From: Neoactinobaculum massilliense
GTDB taxonomy: Bacteria > Actinomycetota > Actinomycetes > Actinomycetales > Actinomycetaceae
NCBI RefSeq assembly: GCF_900604955.1
Contig: NZ_UWPE01000001.1
Coordinates: forward strand, 1,426,001 to 1,490,000
DNA: 64,000 nucleotides
Reading direction: 5' to 3'
Shown: piece by piece, positions 52,729-59,172 of the stretch
How positions within the stretch are numbered: position 1 is the stretch's first letter
Layout of the letters: every line of letters begins with the position of its first letter
The notes under the pieces: model-generated
The model's database searches: none
The model's input: only the letters and a program-made list of their open reading frames with translations
What the model was told of the DNA's origin: nothing
Made by a program: the position numbers and the translations under genes

Positions 52729-54099
52729 ATGAGCACACGAGATTCGGCCAATGGCGCCGGCACAGCAAATTTGGCTTATGGGCCCGAGACGACCAATCCT
52801 GCAACCCGCGCAGCCCGCCTTCGCCCGGGCCTGTCCCCCTGGCGGATGGTGACGGGCCTGGGCATGGTCTCCCTGTTCGCGGATATCGTGGCCGACGGCG
52901 GAAAATCCATTTACGGTCCGTTTCTTGCGTCGCTGGGCGCTTCTGCCCTCGTCGTCGGCGTAGTGACCGGTCTGGCGGAGGGCGCCTCGCTGGTGCTGCG
53001 CCTGGCCACCGGCCCGCTGGCGGATAAACGCGGCAATCACTGGTGGTGGACCATCGCGGGGTATCTCCTCACGGCCGTGTGCATCCCACTGCTGGGCGTG
53101 GCGCCGTTCGCGGGCGCGGCAGGGGTGACGCTGGCGTCCGTGCTCATCATCGTGGAGCGGGTGGGGAAGGCGATGCGCAGCCCGTCGAAGTCCACCCTGC
53201 TTGCGCACGCGGCGAAGGCGGTGGGGCGCGGCAAGGGCTTCGGCGTGCACAAGTTCCTCGACATGGTGGGCGCGTGCACGGGCCCGATCATCGTCTCGGC
53301 GGTGTTGGCAGCAACCGGCCGCATGTGGCTGGCGCTCGTGGTGTTGGCGATCCCCGCGGTGATCACGATGGGCATTTTGGTGTGGCTGCGCGGCCGCGTC
53401 CCAGATCCGTCTGTGTACGACGCCGCTGCGTCCCGCACTGCCACGTCCAGTTCTAGTTCTGGGGACGACGACGCGGGCGTGGGCGTCGCGCAACAGACGA
53501 CCACCCAGAAGCTGCGTCATTTCGCCGAGGCGGCCGTGGGCGTTGGGCTGCCCGGCATGTTCTTTGTGTACGCGCTGGCCGTGGGTCTCACCTCCGGCGG
53601 ACTGGTCACGTTCGGTATCGCCTCCTACCACATGGAGAAAGCGGGGCTGGTGGCCACCGCCCTCATTCCGCTGGTATTCGCGGCCGCCAACCTGGCCGGG
53701 GCACTCGCGGCGCTGGTGAACGGTTGGGCATTCGACAGGCGGGGCGCCCGCGTGCTCTACATCCTGCCGTTCCTCGTGGCAGCCGTGCCGCCCCTGGCGC
53801 TTGGCCACTCGACGGCCGGCGCACTGGTGGGTATGGCCGTGTGGGGGTTTGCTACCGGCCTGCAGGATTCCACCATCAAGGCGGTGGTGGCTGAACTGGT
53901 TCCGAGCGAGCGCCTCGCCGGCGCATACGGCGTGTTTGCGGCCGTGCAGGGGGCGGCGGCACTGATCGGCGGCATTGTTATTGGCGCGCTGTACGACGCC
54001 TCCATTCCCTGGCTCATTGGCGTTGTCGCCGCGGTCCAGGTGGTGGCGCTCGTGCTGCTGGTGATTTCTAACCGGCACCTCCGCCAGGAGCGTGCATAG
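52729..54099 (+). CDS. MFS transporter
   Basis: The 456-residue protein has about twelve membrane helices. The first half reads MVTGLGMVSLFADIVADGGKSIYGPFLASLGASALVVGVVTGLAEGASLVLRL, a signature of a bacterial MFS group often annotated as drug or metabolite exporters. The conserved loop motif is GPLADKRGNHWW. A Ser/Thr/Asp-rich cytoplasmic loop (about 240-260, SSSSSGDDDAGVG) joins the halves and encodes a dispersed-motif word. I chose the second ATG (52729), six bases after GGAGG; ATG 52726 is also possible. The substrate is unknown and it appears to be a single gene. Confidence 0.88.
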   Translation: MSTRDSANGAGTANLAYGPETTNPATRAARLRPGLSPWRMVTGLGMVSLFADIVADGGKSIYGPFLASLGASALVVGVVTGLAEGASLVLRLATGPLADKRGNHWWWTIAGYLLTAVCIPLLGVAPFAGAAGVTLASVLIIVERVGKAMRSPSKSTLLAHAAKAVGRGKGFGVHKFLDMVGACTGPIIVSAVLAATGRMWLALVVLAIPAVITMGILVWLRGRVPDPSVYDAAASRTATSSSSSGDDDAGVGVAQQTTTQKLRHFAEAAVGVGLPGMFFVYALAVGLTSGGLVTFGIASYHMEKAGLVATALIPLVFAAANLAGALAALVNGWAFDRRGARVLYILPFLVAAVPPLALGHSTAGALVGMAVWGFATGLQDSTIKAVVAELVPSERLAGAYGVFAAVQGAAALIGGIVIGALYDASIPWLIGVVAAVQVVALVLLVISNRHLRQERA

Positions 54100-54282
54100 C
54101 TCCGGTGGCGGGTCGTGTCCACGCGCCGCGCCCCGGCCGCACCAACGCCACGGGCGAAATGTCGCCGCAGCTGGCCCCGGGCTCGGCGCGCGGCCGTACA
54201 CCCTCAGTGGCCAGCTTCAGGCCCGGGCGCGTGCGCTTCGGCGTCGTCGCCGGAGAGCCTTCCACCCCGCCCGGGTGCCGCC

Positions 54283-54903
54283 CTACTTCCCGTTCTCGTC
54301 AAACTCGCGGATGTCGCCCACTTTCTCGCGGAAATGCTCGCCGCACAGCGGCACGTAGTGGACATTCGGGGTGTCCGCGATGGTCACCTGCTCACCCTGG
54401 CGCACGAAGCGGCCATCCACCTCGCGGCCATTAAGCACCGCCTTCCGCCCGCAGCCAAGCCCGCACATGGTCCGCTCCTCCAGGAGGTTGTGCGCCACGG
54501 CCAGCAGCCGCGCCGAGCCGGGGAACAGGTGCGTCTGAAAATCCGTGCGCAGGCCGTAGGTGATGACAGGGATATCAAACGTGATAGCAACATTGAACAA
54601 CTGATCGACCTGCACGGGCGTGAGAAACTGCGCCTCGTCCACCAGCACCATGGAGAGCCGCTTGCCGTCCTCCTCAAGGTGCGCGGCCACCGTGGCGTAG
54701 GCGTCCGCGTCCGAGCTCAGCAGAATATCCGCCGAACGCTCCACCCCCATCCGCGAGAGCACCGCCGCCCCGCCCTTCGTGTCCACGGCAGGCTTGAGTA
54801 CAATCACGCGCCCGCCCGTCTCCTCGACATTGTGGGCGGTCATGAGGAGCGCCGCGCTCTTGCCGGAATTCATTGCGCCGTAGCGGAAGGTCAGTTTTGC
54901 CAC
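54283..54903 (-). CDS. tdk: Thymidine kinase (type II)
   Basis: This enzyme phosphorylates thymidine in pyrimidine salvage. The 206-residue protein has the P-loop GAMNSGKS at residues 9-16, DEAQFLTPVQVDQL (catalytic Glu region), YGLRTDFQ, and zinc ligands CGLGC and CGEH near the C-terminus. The GTG start at 54903 has a TAAGAT box exactly six bases upstream, so it is probably leaderless. It is transcribed alone, convergent with the MFS gene. Confidence 0.96.
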   Translation of the reverse strand: MAKLTFRYGAMNSGKSAALLMTAHNVEETGGRVIVLKPAVDTKGGAAVLSRMGVERSADILLSSDADAYATVAAHLEEDGKRLSMVLVDEAQFLTPVQVDQLFNVAITFDIPVITYGLRTDFQTHLFPGSARLLAVAHNLLEERTMCGLGCGRKAVLNGREVDGRFVRQGEQVTIADTPNVHYVPLCGEHFREKVGDIREFDENGK

Positions 54904-54909
54904 GCGCCC

Positions 54910-54915
54910 ATCTTA
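54910..54915 (-). promoter_or_regulatory. -10 box TAAGAT, leaderless-type, of tdk
   Basis: On the minus strand TAAGAT is followed by GGGCGC and then the GTG start, exactly six bases, with no ribosome site. Confidence 0.55.
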
Positions 54916-54971
54916 GGGGCCGGGCATGGGTAGATGCGTACCCGGCACACCTGCCGTATCTGTCACGGCCC

Positions 54972-55203
54972 AACCCCGCCGAGGGAGTGCCGGCCGCCCG
55001 AAAGGGCGTTACCCACCCGTTGAGTTGACGAAAAACTCTTCAAATGACGCAAAACTTCCGGTTCCAGCCCCGATCCCGGCCCCCAACCGGAAGTTTTCCA
55101 TCAACTGAACAAAAAACCATCAACTCAACGCGCCTGCGGGGCCGGAATCATTGACCGACCACCTTCCAACCGCCCGATCCGCTCGCCAAACGCTACGGAA
55201 CAC
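54972..55203. repeat. R1 repeat copy D, upstream of the TM2 gene
   Basis: The core (55021-55130) has GAGTTGACGAAAAACTCTTC then ATGACGCAAAACTTCCGGTT and the complement. Flanks match copy E: before it CCGCCGAGGGAGTGCCGGCC and GAAAGGGCG; after it GGGGCCGGAATCATTGACCG and CCGATCCGCTCGCCAAACGC. It lies about 275 bases before the TM2 gene, in the same orientation as copy E. Confidence 0.85.
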
Positions 55204-55476
55204 CTAGCGGCAACCCGCACTCGGCGTCGCCCTGCACAATGCCTCGCCACACCCAGCGCCTCGCCACACACAGTGTTGACCGTGCAGCCTACTGGCCACA
55301 CCCTGTTAGCCGTTTCATCTCGCCCGCGCAGCAATTTGTCCTCAGCCACCCCACCCGCGTGCGATACTTGGGCGCAAGAGCCACGGAATTCCGCGGTGCA
55401 ATGACAAGAACAGCACCGCGCACTAACCGTGAACGCGCAACAGCCGCAGAACAGGGCGCAACAGCCGGGAGGAACA
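55204..55476. other. Intergenic before the TM2 gene
   Basis: This holds only weak overlapping frames and a ribosome site GGGAGGAACA just before the TM2 start. A candidate promoter lies upstream, but no clear box could be fixed. Confidence 0.4.
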
Positions 55477-56349
55477 ATGAGCCAGAACCCAGCCTGGGAT
55501 GCACGGTCGTCGGACGCGAGCGCATCCGGCACAGACCCGTCCATTCAGGCCGCATCCAGCGGATCGGAGTCCGGCCAGCCGAACTCCGATCAGTCCCAGC
55601 CCAGCTCCGGCCAATTCACCCCCGTATGGGCGGATCGCAGTCGATTCGCCAGTGCACAGTCTCAGCCCGTATGGGACACGAGTACTGGCTCGAACTACCA
55701 GCCCACAGGCACAAGCCAGCCCGACGCGAATGCATACAGCCAGCAAAATCCATACAGCCAGCAATACGTATGGAGCGACGAGCACCAGGCACCGGACACC
55801 TATGCCCAGCCCGCCACCGGCACGCCCTATAGCCAGCCCAATTCATACGGAGAGCCAGCCTTCCCCCAGCCGAATTACGCGCAGCCGGCTTCCCAGAGCT
55901 ATTCGCAACCGGCTCCACAGCAGCCATATGCTCAGCCGGGTCAGCCGAGCTTCGCAAACCAACCCAACTACGCCGGCTCCAACCAGCCGAGTTTCACAAA
56001 TCAGCAAATCCCCTACGCGCAGCCAAATACACAGCCAAATCCCTACGCGCAACCGAATTACTCGCAACCCGGCTCCCAGAATTACGCCGGGCCGAACCCC
56101 TACGCCCAGCCTGCATACGTCAAGCCGAAGAGCCGCCTGGTGGCCGGCCTGCTCGGCATCTTCCTCGGTTGGCTTGGGATTCACCGTTTCTACCTGGGCT
56201 ATCCCGGCGTGGGTGTCGCACAGATTATCGTCTCCGTACTGACCTTCACCACGGTCGGCTGGCTGTGGGGCTTCATCGAGGGCGTCATGATTCTCGCCGG
56301 CGCGCGCACGTTCCAGACCGACGCGTTCGGCGTCCCGCTCACGGACTAA
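55477..56349 (+). CDS. TM2-domain protein with Gln/Pro/Tyr-rich N-terminus
   Basis: The 290-residue protein has a disordered N-terminal 215 residues built from YSQP, YAQP and PNPYAQPNYSQPGSQ units, then a TM2 domain (VAGLLGIFLGWLGIHRFYLGYPGVGVAQIIVSVLTF, with the conserved GIHRFYLG, and WLWGFIEGVMILAG). TM2 proteins are small membrane proteins of unknown role, often with proline-rich tails in actinobacteria. I chose the ATG at 55477 behind GGAGG. The gene is flanked on both sides by direct copies of repeat R1. Confidence 0.9.
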   Translation: MSQNPAWDARSSDASASGTDPSIQAASSGSESGQPNSDQSQPSSGQFTPVWADRSRFASAQSQPVWDTSTGSNYQPTGTSQPDANAYSQQNPYSQQYVWSDEHQAPDTYAQPATGTPYSQPNSYGEPAFPQPNYAQPASQSYSQPAPQQPYAQPGQPSFANQPNYAGSNQPSFTNQQIPYAQPNTQPNPYAQPNYSQPGSQNYAGPNPYAQPAYVKPKSRLVAGLLGIFLGWLGIHRFYLGYPGVGVAQIIVSVLTFTTVGWLWGFIEGVMILAGARTFQTDAFGVPLTD

Positions 56350-56411
56350 CCACCACGGCCCGGCCCCACCGACGGCGTCTCAGCAGTTCGAAGGAGTACC
56401 GCCGGCGCCAC

Positions 56412-56687
56412 CCACCCCGCTGAGGGAATGCCGGCCACCCGAAAGGGCGCCACCCACCCCGCTGAGTTGACGAAAAACTCTTCAGTTGACGCAAAACTTC
56501 CGGTTCCAGCCTCAATTCGGGCCCCCAACCGGAAGTTTTGCGTCAACTGAACAAAAAACCATCAACTCAACGCACCTGCGGGGCCGGGATCATTGACCGA
56601 CCGCCCTCCACCGCCCAGACACCAGAACCACCACCACCTGCCAACCGTCCGATCCGCTCACCAAACGCTACGGAGCGTCCACCGGCC
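56412..56687. repeat. R1 repeat copy E, downstream of the TM2 gene
   Basis: The best-preserved core: inner arms TTGACGCAAAACTTCCGGTT and its complement pair perfectly over 23 bases (56482-56504 with 56526-56548), and the outer TGAGTTGA/TCAACTCA arms also pair. Flanks match copy D but contain an insertion of about 30 bases (near 56615). Confidence 0.88.
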
Positions 56688-56786
56688 GCGCCGAGGTTCC
56701 GCCAACCCGCTTTACAAACCGAACCGTCCGGAACTACCCAAAACCATCGGCCATCGCCCAGACACCAGAACCGCCACCGCCCAGGC

Positions 56787-57569
56787 CTAGTAGCCGAACG
56801 TCAACGTCGACGAGTCCCGCTCCGCACTCACTTCCTCCCGGATCGCGCTCGCCCCGGCGGCGAAATGGAACAGCGCGGTCCGCAGCGCGCCCACGGTCAA
56901 ACCGGCCATTGGAACGGTAAGCCGCAGCCGGAGATCCGTGCCCGAGATGACTACGTCGCCCTCAAGCAGCCGCCCCGCCTTTTCCATGACCGCCCGCGCG
57001 GTACTCTCCGTTGGGCTCTCGATGATCGGCGCCTCGAAGTAGGCGAGATTCCCCAGCCCGGCCACCTTGGCATATGTGGCCACCAGTTCCTGCGCCTCGG
57101 ATTCGGCCTTCCAATTGATCCGGAAGCGGTAAGCCGTGGCCTCGGGATTATTTCCGACGACGCCGTCCGCCCCGCCCCGCTCACCCTCACCTACTGAATG
57201 GGTAGCGGAGGTACCGGTGACCGGGTAGGCGGCTGATCCGATATCGACCGCATCGGCATCGCTACCGCTAGCCGAGACGCCCGACTGGTAGCCCGGATTC
57301 CCCGCCTCCGCGGTGCCCGCGAGCGCCGCACCGGTTCCCGCGCTTGCCAAGCTGGCCGAACTATCCGAACCAGCCGCAGCACTGCTGCCCGAACCACTCA
57401 GAGCCCCACCGGCCAAACTATCCGCAACTCCACCGGCCAAACTATCCGCAGCCCCGCTGTCCGTGGGGTACTCGCGCCGGGCGCCGAATTCGGCGATAAG
57501 CGCCTCGTATAGCTCCGCGCCGGTGGTGACAGGAATGCGGTCCTCGGCCCGCTGGTGCCGCTTACGCAT
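56787..57569 (-). CDS. Hypothetical protein with Ser/Gly/Ala-rich insert
   Basis: I do not recognise this 260-residue protein. A short charged N-terminus (RKRHQRAEDRIPVTTGAELYEALIAEFG) is followed by a low-complexity stretch (about 37-145) with DSLAGGVADSLAGGALSG repeats, then a folded-looking region (AYRFRINWKAESEAQELVATYAKVAGLGNLAYF...GDVVISGTDLRLRLTVPM). The ATG overlaps the stop of the upstream gene by eight bases (ATGCGTAA) and has AAAGGAG before it, so the two form an operon. The insert encodes an exact copy of the dispersed 12-mer (57153-57164). Confidence 0.75.
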   Translation of the reverse strand: MRKRHQRAEDRIPVTTGAELYEALIAEFGARREYPTDSGAADSLAGGVADSLAGGALSGSGSSAAAGSDSSASLASAGTGAALAGTAEAGNPGYQSGVSASGSDADAVDIGSAAYPVTGTSATHSVGEGERGGADGVVGNNPEATAYRFRINWKAESEAQELVATYAKVAGLGNLAYFEAPIIESPTESTARAVMEKAGRLLEGDVVISGTDLRLRLTVPMAGLTVGALRTALFHFAAGASAIREEVSAERDSSTLTFGY

Positions 57570-58095
57570 GGGTGCTCCTTTCCGCGGTCAGCGCCGCACA
57601 TTCGGCCGCAATGAGCAGGGTAGCCTCGGCCAACCAGTCTTCCTCGACGGGCAGCGGGGCCGCGTGATGCAGATGCGGAATATCGCCTAGCACGCGCAGC
57701 CCACCCAGCGGCAATTGTTCGGCCGCCCGCGCCAGTTCCACCAGATCTGGCCCGTTGGGGTCGATGCCGAAGTGCTTGAGCAGCTTGGCGGCAGGCTCGC
57801 GTACATCCCACGTGTCGCCACCGGGCCGACCGGCCGTATCACTCTCCCCGAACGCATCGGAGCGAACGCCGGCGCTGCTGGCGGCGTCGTCGGCCCCCGC
57901 ACCAGCCCCTACGAGGAAGGGTGAGGCGATATGGACCACCGTGCCGCCGTCGCGCCGGGAGGAGGTACCCCGCCACACGAGCACGGGCACGCCGCGAAGA
58001 CGGAGGCGTAATTCGCCGGCGGTGCCGCGCGTGGCGCCAGGGTAGGCGCGCTCAAGTTCGGCCACGGCCGCATCCCAGGAGAGAAGTGTAGTCAC
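57562..58095 (-). CDS. Hypothetical protein, coupled to the next gene
   Basis: The 177-residue protein begins VTTLLSWDAAVAELERAYPGATRG and contains GELRLRLRGVPVLVWRGTSS, then an Ala/Asp/Ser-rich stretch (about 70-95, GADDAASSAGVRSDAFG), and ends LLKHFGIDPNGPDLVELARAAEQLPLGGLRVLGDIPHLHHAAPLP. The GTG at 58095 is chosen because a TACACT box lies exactly six bases upstream. I do not recognise the family. It is first of a two-gene operon with the hypothetical at 56787. Confidence 0.7.
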   Translation of the reverse strand: MTTLLSWDAAVAELERAYPGATRGTAGELRLRLRGVPVLVWRGTSSRRDGGTVVHIASPFLVGAGAGADDAASSAGVRSDAFGESDTAGRPGGDTWDVREPAAKLLKHFGIDPNGPDLVELARAAEQLPLGGLRVLGDIPHLHHAAPLPVEEDWLAEATLLIAAECAALTAERSTHA

Positions 58096-58101
58096 GCAGT
58101 C

Positions 58102-58107
58102 AGTGTA
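58102..58107 (-). promoter_or_regulatory. -10 box TACACT, leaderless-type, of the two-gene operon
   Basis: On the minus strand TACACT is followed by GACTGC and then the GTG, exactly six bases, without a ribosome site. Confidence 0.55.
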
Positions 58108-58176
58108 ACCACAGCGCACACCGCTTCCGGGAGCCGTAAACTAGCGACATCGAACCGAAAGGAAACCAAGGAAACC

Positions 58177-58974
58177 ATGGCTCTGTTCTCTCGTGACTCC
58201 AAATCGAGCCACCGGCGAGGACCGGATTTTCTTCCTCCCGCCGCGCCCGCGGATGCGAACCGCGTGGACGCGCTACTGCTGCGCACATTGGAGCATGCGG
58301 GGCCGGGGGATGGACCGCGGTATTGGCTGAATCGCGTGAGTTTCGATTCGATGGAGGCGGCGCGGGCGGCGGAGTCTGAGCTGCACTATCGCGGCTGGCC
58401 GCAGCGCACGTCGGTGGTGCACGCGGTGGATAACAGGGCGTGGGTGCTCGCGGCGTGGTCGGATTCTATTCTGGCGGCACACCTGCTGGAGGATTCCCGC
58501 GCCTATTTCGACATGCTGGCCGCCCGGCACCATGGCACATTCCTGGGGTGGAGCGGCTCGTTTGGCATTACCTCGTATGATCCGGGCAGCGAGTTCGGCA
58601 ATTTCGCCGGGCGTACGCTTGGCTGGCCAACGGACGCGGATCTACATTTCCTCGAGCATGCCCGCGAGGGCGCGGAGCGCTGGGACGTGGATTCGCCCGC
58701 GGACCTGGAGCGCGCTGTTCGCGCCGAGCGCGGGGTGAAGCGGCGGCGCGCCTTTGGCCGCAATAATTTCAGCGCCGTCCTCAATGCGGCGGGCGCCCTC
58801 ACGGGGGATTATTGGTGCAACCATACGGGCGCGCTGTGGATGACGTACGGCGATTCGGAAAACTACTACCTGTGCGTGCTTGATCCGCACACACTCGAAT
58901 TGCGGTGGCCCTTCGAGATGGCCGCTCGCATGTGGGAGGCCGGCGGCGAAGGTTTGGCGGCGCAGCTCGGGTAG
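58177..58974 (+). CDS. Hypothetical protein, RraB-like N-terminus
   Basis: The 265-residue soluble protein has a segment RVSFDSMEAARAAESELHYRGW that resembles RraB/DUF695 proteins, which inhibit RNase E, but the match is short. The rest (VDNRAWVLAAWSDSILAAHLLEDSRAYFDMLAARHHGTFLGW, LTGDYWCNHTGALWMTYGDSENYYL) looks folded but is not recognised. The ATG follows GAAAGGAAACCAAGGAAACC. It is transcribed singly, divergent from the two-gene operon. Confidence 0.7.
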   Translation: MALFSRDSKSSHRRGPDFLPPAAPADANRVDALLLRTLEHAGPGDGPRYWLNRVSFDSMEAARAAESELHYRGWPQRTSVVHAVDNRAWVLAAWSDSILAAHLLEDSRAYFDMLAARHHGTFLGWSGSFGITSYDPGSEFGNFAGRTLGWPTDADLHFLEHAREGAERWDVDSPADLERAVRAERGVKRRRAFGRNNFSAVLNAAGALTGDYWCNHTGALWMTYGDSENYYLCVLDPHTLELRWPFEMAARMWEAGGEGLAAQLG

Positions 58975-59172
58975 TGCGGGTGAGGCGGCCCGGTTCAGTC
59001 CCAGCAGTACGACGCCGTCTGCCCGCCTAAGTACGACGCCGCACGCACACGCCCGGTAGGCAGCCGGAGTTCCGTGCGCCCAGTCACCCGCGCCTAGCAC
59101 TCGCACCCAGTTCACCCCGGTGCCCAGCACACAAGTCGCGCGCGTCGGCACGCCGAGGGCCGGGGATATGCT

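Noticed and set aside
54115-54933. Antisense 272-codon frame over tdk
   Set aside because: tdk is identified by P-loop and zinc motifs; the antisense frame is a shadow.
54972-56687. Composite transposon around the TM2 gene
   Set aside because: No transposase and the repeats are direct, without clear target-site duplications; reported only as a repeat-flanked gene.
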